From assembly GCF_900188005.1 (NCBI RefSeq), contig NZ_FZNR01000035.1:1-64000 (forward strand): 64,000 nucleotides of DNA, read 5' to 3'. The notes below the pieces were generated by a model, which was given only the letters and a program-made list of their open reading frames with translations, did no database searches and was not told where the DNA came from. The first letter of the stretch is position 1; each line of letters begins with the position of its first letter. This document shows, in pieces, positions 33,104-41,674 of this stretch. A program made the position numbers and the translations under genes. The stretch comes from Actinoplanes regularis. Lineage in GTDB: Bacteria > Actinomycetota > Actinomycetes > Mycobacteriales > Micromonosporaceae.

Positions 33104-34090
33104 CTAGACGATCGGCGACTCCAGCGTCTCCGGGGCGAACAGCTCCTCCGGCTCCAGCCGTCGGGCCGCCAGCCCCTGGGCGTACGCGTAGTCCAGAAAC
33201 GTCCGGAGCACGTGGCGATTGGGTTCCAGCCCGTACGGCCAGTAGTCGTCGCCGAGCAGCGCCCGGGTGCGGGCCACCTCCTCGTGCAGCCACGGCAGCA
33301 TGTACCGCGCCGCGGCGGTCTCCTCGATGCCTTCCACGCACAGCGTCCGGGCCTGCTCGAACGCGTCGTACAGCGACCGTGCCAGCCAGCGGTCGCGCTC
33401 GTACACATCGCGGCGCAGCACCACCACGTGCATGATCGGGAAGATGCCGGTCCGCCGGTAGTAGTCCTCCTCGACCGGGCGCGCCGGTTCGAAGAGCCGC
33501 CGCACCCCGCGATCGCCGCGGGCGAAGCACCCCGGCGTGCGCGGCGAGTAGAGCGCGTCGATCTCGCCCGTCGCGAGCGCCCCGGCCAGTGTGCGCCCCG
33601 GGCCCAGCGGTTCGACGCGGACATCGGGCGGGAGGTCGAGGTGCACCTTCTCGGTGCGCCCGGGGGCGTGCAGCCCGCCGGTGACATAGGTGACCGACTC
33701 GACGGGCACGGCGTACTCGTCGGCGAGCAGGCCGCGGATCCAGACGTTGGCGGTCAGCTGATACTCGGCGACGCCGACCCGCCGGCCGGCCAGAGCGATC
33801 GGCTCGCCGATGCCGGAGGCCGTCGAGACGTAGATGCCGCTGTGCCGGAACATCCGCGACGGGAAGACCGGCAGAGCTATGAACGGCGCGTCCCGGGTCA
33901 GCCCCACCACGTAGCTGGACAGCGACATCTCCGCGGCGTCGAACTCGCGGAACCGGGCCATCCGGAAGAACGTCTCCTCGACCTGTTGTGGCAGGTAGGT
34001 CAGGTCCACGCCGGCCGGCGTCACCCGGCCGTCGCGTAACGCTTCCGTGCGGTCGTACCGCTCGCACGCCAGGGCGATCGAAATACTCAC
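33104..34090 (-). CDS. 4,5-dihydroxyphthalate-decarboxylase-like / NMT1-type binding-fold protein
   Basis: GTG 34090 start, 328 residues, no signal peptide. N-terminus A-L-A-C-E-R-Y-D-R-T-E-A-L-R-D-G-R-V-T-P-A-G-V-D-L, then E-T-F-F-R-M-A-R-F-R-E-F-D-A-A-E-M-S-L-S-S-Y, G-E-I-D-A-L-Y-S-P-R-T-P and F-P-I-M-H-V-V-V-L-R-R. This is the group commonly annotated as 4,5-dihydroxyphthalate decarboxylase, which shares the substrate-binding-protein fold. Located 52 bp upstream of the SsuA-like gene on the same strand, so the two are likely co-transcribed and may act on one aromatic or sulfonate compound. Enzyme activity is not established by the sequence. Confidence 0.85.
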   Translation of the reverse strand: MSISIALACERYDRTEALRDGRVTPAGVDLTYLPQQVEETFFRMARFREFDAAEMSLSSYVVGLTRDAPFIALPVFPSRMFRHSGIYVSTASGIGEPIALAGRRVGVAEYQLTANVWIRGLLADEYAVPVESVTYVTGGLHAPGRTEKVHLDLPPDVRVEPLGPGRTLAGALATGEIDALYSPRTPGCFARGDRGVRRLFEPARPVEEDYYRRTGIFPIMHVVVLRRDVYERDRWLARSLYDAFEQARTLCVEGIEETAAARYMLPWLHEEVARTRALLGDDYWPYGLEPNRHVLRTFLDYAYAQGLAARRLEPEELFAPETLESPIV

Positions 34091-34334
34091 CCGTCCACCG
34101 TATGCATATATCTACTTCAATTCCTGGTTGCGGCTGGGCGCATGACGAGAGAGTTCGCCACCGGCCGTCCGCCGATCTGGTCGACGGTTGGAAGGCGGTG
34201 CGATCGCGGGCGGGGTGAAACCGCCACCCGCGGCGAGCGGGGGCCGCGATCGCGGTGGGTGGCGGCGTCGCGGCGGAGCCGATCGGTCCGGGCGAGTCAC
34301 CGCACGAACGGGGAGTCGGTCAATACTCACCAAG

Positions 34335-34349
34335 TTGGCAAAGTGCCAA
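34335..34349. promoter_or_regulatory. TTGGCA-AAG-TGCCAA inverted repeat
   Basis: Perfect six-base arms with a three-base centre within the 370-bp divergent region 34091-34463, which has no gene. About 115 bp before the haloperoxidase-like start. Candidate operator for either divergent transcript. Confidence 0.4.
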
Positions 34350-34463
34350 AAGCTGGTAGAAGCCGATACAGCTGACATAGTCGCATGTCGATACCTTGCC
34401 CTCGCTGACGAGTCCCGCCAGGCTGAGTCCCGGCCGAAGTCCGCTGACGGGGAGTGCTCCGAC

Positions 34464-35729
34464 ATGCGTGAAAAGATCCGGACATGGCGTGTCGCCGCCG
34501 CCGTGGCCGCTCTGCTCCTGACGATGCCGATGGTGTTCACGCCGACCGCCGCCCGGGCGCAGACCACCAACATGGTCATCACCTGGGCCGTCCACTCGCA
34601 GACCGCGGCGTACGAGGTGGCACGCCAGGCGCCGTACATCAACGGGCGCACCTTCGCGATGGTGCAGGGTGCGGTGTACGACGCGGCCAACGCCGTCTCC
34701 GGCACCCCGTACAAGCCGTATTTGATCTCCCCGCCAAGCCACCGCGGCGACTCGCTCGACGCGGCCGTCGCCACCGCCGCCTATCGCGTGCTGCTCTCGC
34801 TCTTTCCCCAGCAAGCGGCGACGCTGGGCGCACAGTACGAGCAATCGCTCGCCCCGATCCGCGACGGGCGATCCAAGCGTGGCGGCATCGCCGTCGGCGA
34901 GGCCGCCGCGGCCGCGATGATCGCGGCACGCGAGAACGACGGCGCGACGCGCCAGGCAAGCTGGACGGTCGGCACCGAACCGGGTCAATGGCGGCCCACC
35001 CCGCCGGCGTTCGCCCAGGACGGCGCGCAGGTCGCCGACATCAAGCCGTTCGTCATCCCCCGCGGCGACCTCTTCGGTACGGCCGGACCGCCGGCCCTGA
35101 ACAGTGCCGCGTACGCCCGGGATCTCAACGAGGTGAAGGCACTCGGCTCCGTCGGCAGCACCATGCGCACCCAGGACCAGACCGAGGCGGCGATCTGGTG
35201 GCACGACCGGCGGCAGACCGAGTGGGAGATCAAACGGCAGCTCGCACAAACGCAGCGGCTCAGTCCGCTGCAGACCGCCCGGATGTTCGCGATGACCGAC
35301 GTCACCCGCGCCGACTCGACGATCGCGTGCTTCAACCAGAAACGGACCTGGAGCTTCTGGCGCCCGGTGACCGCGGTGCAACTCGCCGACACCGACGGCA
35401 ACCCGGCCACGGCCGCCGACCCGGCCTGGATGCCACTACTGATCACCCCGCCGTTCCCGGACTACACATCCGGACACTCCTGCTCGACCGCGACGATCAT
35501 GACAGCCTTGCGTCGGTTCTTCGGCCGCGACGACATCCCGTTCAGCGCCTACAGCACCGACTCCGGGACCACCCGCCACTTCGGCAGCTTCTCGCAGGCG
35601 CTGGCCGAGGTCGTCGAGGCGAGGATCTGGGGCGGGGTGCACTTCCGCACCGCCGACGTGCAGGGCACGCGGCTCGGCGAGCAGGTCGCGCGGTACGTCC
35701 TCGCCCGGGAGTTCGGCCGCAATCGATGA
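34464..35729 (+). CDS. Secreted vanadium-haloperoxidase-like protein (PAP2 superfamily)
   Basis: ATG 34464 with GGGGAG upstream, 421 residues. A Sec signal peptide (about 1-32, T-A-A-R-A-Q) precedes an all-helical domain with the three vanadate-pocket motifs: K-R-T-W-S-F-W-R-P (about residue 293), Y-T-S-G-H-S (about 334; the usual proline is Thr) and A-R-I-W-G-G-V-H-F-R (about 391). Spacing agrees with vanadium chloroperoxidases and the acid phosphatase superfamily. Actinobacterial homologues include true haloperoxidases and phosphatases, so halide use is not certain. It converges on the TPR gene with 8 bp between. Confidence 0.9.
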   Translation: MREKIRTWRVAAAVAALLLTMPMVFTPTAARAQTTNMVITWAVHSQTAAYEVARQAPYINGRTFAMVQGAVYDAANAVSGTPYKPYLISPPSHRGDSLDAAVATAAYRVLLSLFPQQAATLGAQYEQSLAPIRDGRSKRGGIAVGEAAAAAMIAARENDGATRQASWTVGTEPGQWRPTPPAFAQDGAQVADIKPFVIPRGDLFGTAGPPALNSAAYARDLNEVKALGSVGSTMRTQDQTEAAIWWHDRRQTEWEIKRQLAQTQRLSPLQTARMFAMTDVTRADSTIACFNQKRTWSFWRPVTAVQLADTDGNPATAADPAWMPLLITPPFPDYTSGHSCSTATIMTALRRFFGRDDIPFSAYSTDSGTTRHFGSFSQALAEVVEARIWGGVHFRTADVQGTRLGEQVARYVLAREFGRNR

Positions 35730-35737
35730 GGCCGCGG

Positions 35738-36166
35738 TCAGCGGCGACTGGGCGTCAACCTGCGCAGACCATCGGCGACTGCCGCCCGCAACTGATCGCC
35801 ATACGCATCCGCGGGTAACGCGCCGGCATACTCGGCCGCTCGCTCGAAGGAGGCGCACGCGGCGGCGATGTCGCCCAACTGCTCGTGAGCCATCGCCACA
35901 CCCACGAGCAGCGAGGGATAGAAGGCGGCCACCCTTTCGTCGCCGACGGCGTCAGCATGCCGCAACGACTCCTGGTTCCAGTGAAGGATCGCCGCGGGAT
36001 CGTCCTGCCGTCGGGCAAGGTAATGCGCCGCGACGCAGGCGTCGTAGTCGTCGGTGCGCGCCGCCCACGCCTGTTCGAACAACGCCCGAGCGTCCGGCAG
36101 CCGCCCCTCCACCTCCGCCCGCATTCCTTTCTGGCACAGCTTCAGCACCGGATTGTCCAGATCCAT
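35738..36166 (-). CDS. Tetratricopeptide-repeat protein
   Basis: Start at ATG 36166 (or the adjacent ATG 36169) after GGGAG; 142 residues. Two to three TPR-like helix pairs: L-K-L-C-Q-K-G-M-R-A-E-V-E-G-R-L-P-D-A-R-A-L-F-E-Q-A-W, H-Y-L-A-R-R-Q-D-D-P-A-A-I-L-H-W-N-Q-E, and H-E-Q-L-G-D-I-A-A-A-C-A-S-F-E-R-A. Stand-alone actinomycete proteins of this kind are of unknown function; a protein-binding role is likely. Confidence 0.8.
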   Translation of the reverse strand: MDLDNPVLKLCQKGMRAEVEGRLPDARALFEQAWAARTDDYDACVAAHYLARRQDDPAAILHWNQESLRHADAVGDERVAAFYPSLLVGVAMAHEQLGDIAAACASFERAAEYAGALPADAYGDQLRAAVADGLRRLTPSRR

Positions 36167-36339
36167 CATCACTCCCACGATCACCAACTGGCTGACGACA
36201 CGATCCTGTGGCCTCCACCAGGTCGAGGGTCAAGCAGTGGAATATTTCGACGTCGCCAGCGGTGGGGCGATGTCGAGCACGTCGGTGAGCGTCAACACGT
36301 GCGCCGCCGGTGGCGTTGACGAGGTGCAGGTCGGTGCTG

Positions 36340-36819
36340 CTATCGCTGCGCCTCGAAGTGATCCTTCATCGACGGGTAGTAGTCGTTGAAGTCCGGCATC
36401 GGCTGCCCGTCGCGGGAGGCCACCAACGCGTCCAGGTAGTACTCCCAGCCGGGGCCGACCTCGCCGACGCCCTCGGTGCCGGTCAGATGCTGGGTGAAGC
36501 GAAGCTCGGTCACACCCGCACGCTCGGTCAGCATCAGGTCCAGGTGCCAGCGGTCGGGTTCCTCTCCTGCGGAGATTGCCAGCCTTCGTGGTGGCTCGCA
36601 CGCGTCGATGGTCATGTCCATCCACGGTCCGCCCTCCTCGTACGCCATCTGAACCTTGATCGTGCGGCCCGGCGCCGCGTCGCCCTGCCACGGGCCGAAC
36701 CAGCGTGCGGTGCGCTCGGGATCGGTGACGCTCGCCCAGACATCGTCGGCGGACGCGCGGAACGTGCGGGTCAGTACGAGGTCGTTGCCGAACAGCCGTC
36801 CGGTGGGTGTCGGGCTCAT
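36340..36819 (-). CDS. SRPBCC / AHSA1-domain protein
   Basis: Start at ATG 36819, whose first bases overlap the ArsR stop (ATGA). 159 residues with L-V-L-T-R-T-F-R-A-S-A-D-D-V-W-A-S-V-T-D-P-E-R-T-A-R-W-F-G-P-W, then W-M-D-M-T-I-D and T-E-L-R-F-T-Q-H-L at the end of the helix-grip fold. The family binds hydrophobic ligands; ArsR-AHSA1 pairs are frequent in actinomycetes. Confidence 0.92.
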   Translation of the reverse strand: MSPTPTGRLFGNDLVLTRTFRASADDVWASVTDPERTARWFGPWQGDAAPGRTIKVQMAYEEGGPWMDMTIDACEPPRRLAISAGEEPDRWHLDLMLTERAGVTELRFTQHLTGTEGVGEVGPGWEYYLDALVASRDGQPMPDFNDYYPSMKDHFEAQR

Positions 36820-37178
36820 GCGGTCTCCTTCTGCGATGGCTGCCTCGCGGCGGCGGTGTGCCGCTCGCGGCGGGTGCGATAGACCTCGGTCTCCAGCGCG
36901 TCGAGCCGGTGCTGCCAGCCGGACGGGCGGGTCAGCCGGCCCAGCCACCCGGCCAGCTCGTCGAGCGGCGCGGTGATCAGTGTGTAGACGCGCCGGCGCC
37001 CGTCAGCCGCGTCCCGGACCAGGCCGGCCTCGCGCAGCACGCGCAGGTGGCGGCTGACCGCCGGCCGGCTGATCGCGAACCGGTCGGCGACCTGGCCGGC
37101 CGAGAGCGGCTCGTCGCGCAGCATCAGCAGGATCTCCCGCCGCACCGGATCGGCGATCGCGGCCGCTACCTCGTCCAC
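36816..37178 (-). CDS. ArsR-family winged-helix repressor
   Basis: Start placed at GTG 37178, 10 bp inside the palindrome at 37189; longer in-frame extensions exist but look non-coding. 120 residues: D-E-V-A-A-A-I-A-D-P-V-R-R-E-I-L-L-M-L, G-Q-V-A-D-R-F-A-I-S-R-P-A-V-S-R-H-L-R-V-L-R-E-A-G-L-V, then R-R-V-Y-T-L. No cysteine metal site, so a non-metal ArsR. Coupled to the SRPBCC gene. No ribosome site is visible, so the transcript may be leaderless. Confidence 0.9.
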   Translation of the reverse strand: MDEVAAAIADPVRREILLMLRDEPLSAGQVADRFAISRPAVSRHLRVLREAGLVRDAADGRRRVYTLITAPLDELAGWLGRLTRPSGWQHRLDALETEVYRTRRERHTAAARQPSQKETA

Positions 37179-37188
37179 GCCGAAAAGA

Positions 37189-37204
37189 GTAACCAACTGG
37201 TTAC
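37189..37204. promoter_or_regulatory. Palindrome GTAACCA-AC-TGGTTAC, probable ArsR operator
   Basis: Seven-base perfect arms with a two-base centre, lying 11 bp before the GTG start of the ArsR-type gene, where it would overlap the promoter. Autoregulation of the arsR-SRPBCC operon is the natural reading. Confidence 0.65.
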
Positions 37205-37854
37205 GCGTCTGGCAACCAGCGCTGAACAGGGCGTCCTCGCCGAACAGGCCGTGCAGCACCTGTTGGTTGGCAGCGCTGGTGCGGGCCAGCGCCCCGAGTC
37301 GAACACCGACCCGTCCGGGTCGGGGCTGCATTACCGGCTCAGCGGCCCAAGGATCAGACAGAGCACCTGGGACTGCGGCCACGGCAGCGCGACAGTGCTG
37401 GCGTGATCCTCGATAGGGGTGGCGAGGAGCGCCCGACCCAGATACTCACCCTTACGGCCCCGGCCGCGAACCCGTCGTGACAGGCGGGGGATCCGCGCTC
37501 GTGCGCCTGTCCCGATGGATCGGCCGATATATCCGGCACCTGCGCGACAGGTCCCCGGCGCCCGGCTAGCACGTCGGCGAAGGCCCGCCCGAGGCCGGAA
37601 CTAAGCATTGTCCTGCTTCTTCAGCCTGGCGCCGGCGCGCGAGGTGACCGCGACGTCCACGAGTTACGGACACGAGGCGGCGCGGGCATCAGTGGGCCGC
37701 GGCCTCCGCACAACCCGCTGCCATATCTTGACCGTGGTGGGCGGCGTTGACCGTACATGTGTTCGTTCCATATCTGCCGTGGCCGTCGGTGGCGCGCCAC
37801 ATCACCGCAACGCCTGAGTTCGCCGACCGGTACCTCACAGAGGAGTCGTCATTG
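37205..37854. other. Non-coding region before the LamG gene
   Basis: About 650 bp with no convincing frame on either strand and no recognised gene remnant. A ribosome site (AGAGGAG, about 37839-37845) ends the region. Confidence 0.4.
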
Positions 37855-38613
37855 ATGTCACGGCGGCGCATCGCTGCCGTGCTGGCAGCCCTGATGTGCT
37901 TCGGGGCGACGATCGCGGCCGCGGCCAGACACTCCAGCGACACCGGCGACGCTGTCTGGGTACGGGGGCTGGAGCCGACCCTGCCGATCGTCGCGCGGTA
38001 TCGGTTCGACGGCCCCGGCGAGGCGGCGTGGTCCGACGTTTCCGGCAACGGGCACACTCTGACCCCGGTTGCCGGCAATGACGGCGTCGCGGTACTCACC
38101 CCGCACGGCGCGGGCACTGCCGTACGTTTCCCGGCGCTGTGTGACAGCGAACCGTGTCCCCGGCTTGCGCTGCGTTCCCCCAGTACGGCCGCGCTCAACC
38201 CCGGCAGCCAGCCGCTACGTTACGGCGCGTCGGTGCTGCTCGACCCGAGTGACACCAGCGACGGGCAGAACGTCCTGCAGAAGGGCTTCTCGGCGGAAGG
38301 CAGCCAGTACAAACTCCAGATCGACGGCCGCGCGGCCCACCCCAGCTGCGCGCTGGTCGACACCGAACGGACCATTCATCTCGCCGTTGCCGGCATCACG
38401 GTGGCGGACGGCTCCTGGCACGCCGTGGAGTGCCGTCGTGAGGCAACCGCGTTGACCGTTCTGATCGACGGATCAGCGCAGGGAAGTGCCCGGATTCCGG
38501 CAGAGCTTTCGATTGACAACGATCAGCCGCTCAGTATCGGTGCCAAGAGCGCCTACGGCGACAACGACCAGTACCGCGGGCTGCTCGACGACGTGTGGGT
38601 CGCGATCGGGTGA
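37855..38613 (+). CDS. Secreted LamG/concanavalin-like protein
   Basis: Start at ATG 37855 (TTG 37852 fits the ribosome site as well). 252 residues: N-terminal signal sequence (about 1-27), then one LamG-like jelly-roll: Y-R-F-D-G-P-G-E-A-A-W-S-D-V-S-G-N-G-H-T-L, G-Q-N-V-L-Q-K-G, D-G-S-W-H-A-V-E-C-R-R and a final Y-R-G-L-L-D-D-V-W-V-A. The last motif is the usual end of such domains. No catalytic domain is attached, so it probably binds carbohydrate or protein at the surface. A ThuA remnant follows on the other strand. Confidence 0.85.
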   Translation: MSRRRIAAVLAALMCFGATIAAAARHSSDTGDAVWVRGLEPTLPIVARYRFDGPGEAAWSDVSGNGHTLTPVAGNDGVAVLTPHGAGTAVRFPALCDSEPCPRLALRSPSTAALNPGSQPLRYGASVLLDPSDTSDGQNVLQKGFSAEGSQYKLQIDGRAAHPSCALVDTERTIHLAVAGITVADGSWHAVECRREATALTVLIDGSAQGSARIPAELSIDNDQPLSIGAKSAYGDNDQYRGLLDDVWVAIG

Positions 38614-38629
38614 ATCGGACTGTGTCTGT

Positions 38630-38995
38630 AGACGTACGACCTGGTGAAGTACTGCTCGGTGTGGAGGTCGAAGCTGCTCAGGCCGTACCCGAGCGGGTGT
38701 TGGGGGTTGATGTCGACGAAGCCGCCGGGACGGCAGAGGAGTCGGCCGCCGACCATGAACTGGTTGCGGGGCGCCTCGTAGCCGGTGGCGACGATCCCGC
38801 CGTTCCAGCCGGCGAACCCGGCACCGGCGCGGACGCGCTCGACCAGGGCCTGCTTCTGTTCCTCGGTGAAGCGGGCCCCGGTCCAGCACCGGATTTATCA
38901 GGTCGAAGTGGTCCGGGTCGAGACAGGCGTCGAGGGTGTCCGCGGTACGCAGGGTGAGATCCTGGCGCTCCAGGAAGTCACGGAACACCTTGGTG
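38630..38995 (-). pseudogene. ThuA-domain protein remnant
   Basis: F-R-D-F-L-E-R-Q-D-L-T-L-R-T-A-D-T-L-D-A-C-L-D-P-D-H-F-D-L-I-N-P in one frame, then after a shift near 38883 F-T-E-E-Q-K-Q-A-L-V-E-R-V-R-A-G-A-G-F-A-G-W-N-G-G-I-V. A further F-M-V-G-G-R-L segment leads to G-L-S-S-F-D-L-H-T-E-Q-Y-F before the frame degenerates. This is the trehalose-utilization ThuA fold, interrupted and cut at both ends. Confidence 0.65.
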
Positions 38996-39075
38996 CAGGC
39001 GACCGGCTCGTGTCCGTCCGGCCGCCCCGCACGATCAATGCCTCACTGATGTCCCGCGGATCACCCGCGACAGGG

Positions 39076-40347
39076 TCAGCAGGCCGGCGCCGCGCCGTTG
39101 GCCGGCTTGTGGGTGGCGGCCGCCGCCACCGCGTTGTACTGCTGGGCGTACGCGGCGTGCACCTCCGGGTTCTCCATCTGCAGCATCACCTCGTCGGAAC
39201 CGCGCAGGCTGCCGCCCTTCCAGTTCAGGCTGCCGGTCCAGACGATCTTCCGGTCGCCCTTGCCGTAGTACTTGCCCTCGATGGAGAAGTTCTTCGAGTG
39301 GATCCAGATCGGGTCGCTGTCGCAGTAGTACCGGACGATGACCCCGTTGTACTTGTCGGTGGTCTTGGCCAGCAGGCTCTTCAGCGCGGTCGTCTGGTAG
39401 GTGTTGTCCGGGTCGTAGCGCAGGTTGACCAGGACGTAACAACCGGCCTTGTCCAGCGCGACCAGCTTGTCGGCGATGTAGTCCAGGGCGAACTCGGTCA
39501 CCGTGACCCGGATGATCGTGCGGTGCGTGCCGTCGCTCTGCACACCGACGGTCGTGTTGCCGAAGCACTCGGTGTTGTTGAGGATCGTCATCACGGTGTC
39601 CTCGCTCGGGTCCCCGTAGAGGGTGTCGCCGGCGCGCGGGTAGTAGAACACCTTGGCGGCGCCGGCCTGGACCGGCACCCGGGTGTCGTAGTAGTTGTTG
39701 TTGACCTTCTTCGCGGCCAGATCACCGAAATAGCCGGTGTACGAGTCGAAGAGCGCTGCGTTCCCGGTCACCTCGAGCGCGTCGTTCCAGCCGGTCCCGC
39801 CGTCCCGCCAGGCGGTGCCGCCCATGTTGGCCGTGGTCTGCACGACCACGTCGTCGACCCCGAGGGTCCGGCTGAACAGGAAGAACTTGTTGTGGTTGAT
39901 CGAGTAGTCGTAGCCGGCGATGCAGCCGCGGCCGCTCGGGCAGGTGGTGAAGAACGACGCCTGCGTGGTGTCGGTGCCCAGCCCGGTGCGCAGCACGTCG
40001 TAGCTGGCCGTGTTGGCCACCGTCTTGACGTCCGCGACCACCCGCACCTTGACGCCCCGGCCCTTCGCCGCGACCAGCGCGTTCGGGATGGTCGTGGCGT
40101 AGAAGTAGTACATCGACACGCTGATCGTCGACCCGGCCTCGGCCCCGTCGATCAACTCCACCAGCCGGGTGTAGATCCGGTCCTTGGCGGCGGTGTCGCC
40201 CGTCGGGTCGGTGAAGATCGCATGGGTGTACGGCGTGTCCGCCGCTGCCGCCGGCCCGGTCGGCGCGACCGCTGCGGTGAGGCCGGCGAGGACGGCCGCG
40301 GCCACTGCGAGCCAGCGTCGCGGACGTTCAGTTCTTGTGTTGTTCAC
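39076..40347 (-). CDS. Secreted phospholipase D-like protein
   Basis: Start at GTG 40347 because AGGAAG lies 7 bp before it; 423 residues. Signal peptide about 1-38 (P-A-A-A-A-D). Two PLDc half-sites: I-N-H-N-K-F-F-L-F (HxK, about residue 155) and W-I-H-S-K-N-F-S-I-E-G followed by V-W-T-G-S-L-N-W (about 355-385). The Asp of each HKD motif is replaced or displaced, as in many PLD-like nucleases and phospholipases. Four to six cysteines suggest disulfides outside the cell. Substrate unknown: phospholipid or nucleic acid. Confidence 0.92.
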   Translation of the reverse strand: MNNTRTERPRRWLAVAAAVLAGLTAAVAPTGPAAAADTPYTHAIFTDPTGDTAAKDRIYTRLVELIDGAEAGSTISVSMYYFYATTIPNALVAAKGRGVKVRVVADVKTVANTASYDVLRTGLGTDTTQASFFTTCPSGRGCIAGYDYSINHNKFFLFSRTLGVDDVVVQTTANMGGTAWRDGGTGWNDALEVTGNAALFDSYTGYFGDLAAKKVNNNYYDTRVPVQAGAAKVFYYPRAGDTLYGDPSEDTVMTILNNTECFGNTTVGVQSDGTHRTIIRVTVTEFALDYIADKLVALDKAGCYVLVNLRYDPDNTYQTTALKSLLAKTTDKYNGVIVRYYCDSDPIWIHSKNFSIEGKYYGKGDRKIVWTGSLNWKGGSLRGSDEVMLQMENPEVHAAYAQQYNAVAAAATHKPANGAAPAC

Positions 40348-40479
40348 GTGATGACTTCCTGACATCCATGGAATTGCCCCCGGTCGATGCCACCGCAGCA
40401 TTGATCAACGATCGCCCGGTGTCAAACCACGGTGACGAAGGTGACGGGTTCCGGATGCCGGAGGTGGGGGCTCGGGCAG

Positions 40480-40660
40480 GGCCTCTGCAAGGCCGTCGTA
40501 TGTGAGGAAGTCGTGCGGGAGGTAGCGCCAGGCGATGCCGGTGCGGTTGACGTGGAGGATGGCGTTGAAGATCTCCCGCAGATCATGGGCGGGGGCGCGG
40601 CCCTTGATGCCGATCTCGGTGCGGGCCTGGCGCCAGGCGGTCAGCCGGGGCGCGTGCGCT
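40480..40660 (-). mobile_element. IS5-family transposase N-terminal remnant
   Basis: In one frame the minus strand reads L-T-A-W-R-Q-A-R-T-E-I-G-I-K-G-R-A-P, D-L-R-E-I-F-N-A-I-L and N-R-T-G-I-A-W-R-Y-L-P-H-D-F, the N-terminal DUF4096-type segment of IS5-group transposases. The start and all catalytic DDE parts are missing and no terminal repeats were found. The flanks 40402-40479 and 40661-40803 show nothing else. Confidence 0.65.
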
Positions 40661-40803
40661 ATTCGGTTAGATCGGTCAGCCAGATCGCCGCTGCTCTATA
40701 ACGCCATTAACCCTTATAGAACGTCCAGTCAGACACCTATCCAGCTACGACAATTGACTGATCAATCCACTCCCGTCGGGAGGACGTCTGGCATGATCTT
40801 CCG

Positions 40804-41379
40804 GTGCCGGTCACCTCCAACTCGTCCGCAGGCTCCACCGAAGTCGACGCGCTCACGCTGACGCTGAACCGGCGCCGCCGCGGTCAATGGGTCTTGTTTC
40901 TGCTCGGACTCACCCTCAACATTCCGGTTCTGGTCGTGCTCGCCGCGCTTTTCCTCACCAGCGCACTGGAGTTGGTGTACCTCCAGGCCCCAGGTCTCAT
41001 CGCCCTCCTGACCATCCCCTGCACGGTGGCCTGGTACGCCCGGCCGACCCGGCTGCCGAAGGCGGAACCGGTACTCGACCGGGCCGGCATCGGGCTCAGC
41101 GCCGGCGGCCGGCACGTGCGCCGGGATGTCGTGCTCCCCTGGGACCGGGTGAAATTCCTGTCGATCGGTAAGCGCGGCGTCTCCATCGAGCCGGTGGCGT
41201 GGACCGATCTCGCCGGCGACGACGAGGCCGAGCGCAGACGCTGGGCGAAGCGCGAGGGCAGACGCCGCAACAGCCGCTGGGCGCTGCATTACGGACTGGC
41301 CAAAGGTGGCCGCCCGTCCAAGGGACAGTTGCGTGACATCGTGGCCGACCTGAGCGGCGGGCAGGTCAAGCTGCGCTGA
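40804..41379 (+). CDS. Membrane protein of unknown function with C-terminal basic domain
   Basis: GTG 40804 start, 191 residues. Two transmembrane helices (about 28-48 and 54-76), then a soluble part with a PH-like strand pattern (V-L-D-R-A-G-I-G-L-S, V-V-L-P-W-D-R-V-K-F-L) and a very basic stretch (about 140-160) before the C-terminus. The middle resembles bacterial PH-domain proteins, but not enough to name a family. No ribosome site visible. Confidence 0.6.
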   Translation: MPVTSNSSAGSTEVDALTLTLNRRRRGQWVLFLLGLTLNIPVLVVLAALFLTSALELVYLQAPGLIALLTIPCTVAWYARPTRLPKAEPVLDRAGIGLSAGGRHVRRDVVLPWDRVKFLSIGKRGVSIEPVAWTDLAGDDEAERRRWAKREGRRRNSRWALHYGLAKGGRPSKGQLRDIVADLSGGQVKLR

Positions 41380-41674
41380 GGCGGATCCGGACGGCCGCGG
41401 TGACCGGCTCGTCCACGATCGGCCGGCAACAACCCCGCGTTGCGGCATCCGGATGTCTGGCGACCGCTCGTGTCCGCCCTGCACGGCCACGCGCCGTCCA
41501 GGACCGCGGCGTCCGAGTTCCGGGGGTGCCGTCCGCCGCCGGTTCGTACGGCGCCTCGAACTTCGCCGCCAGCATCGACCGCGTCTCATTCGTGACCGCC
41601 ATGACAGATCAGCGACCAGCGATCCCGGAAGCTATGGCTTGTTTCTCTGTGACGCCTTCGACGAGATTCTCGCG

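Noticed and set aside
38785..40362. Long + strand frame opposite the phospholipase D-like gene
   Set aside because: Valine/arginine-rich shadow; the HKD-like motifs and signal peptide are on the minus strand.
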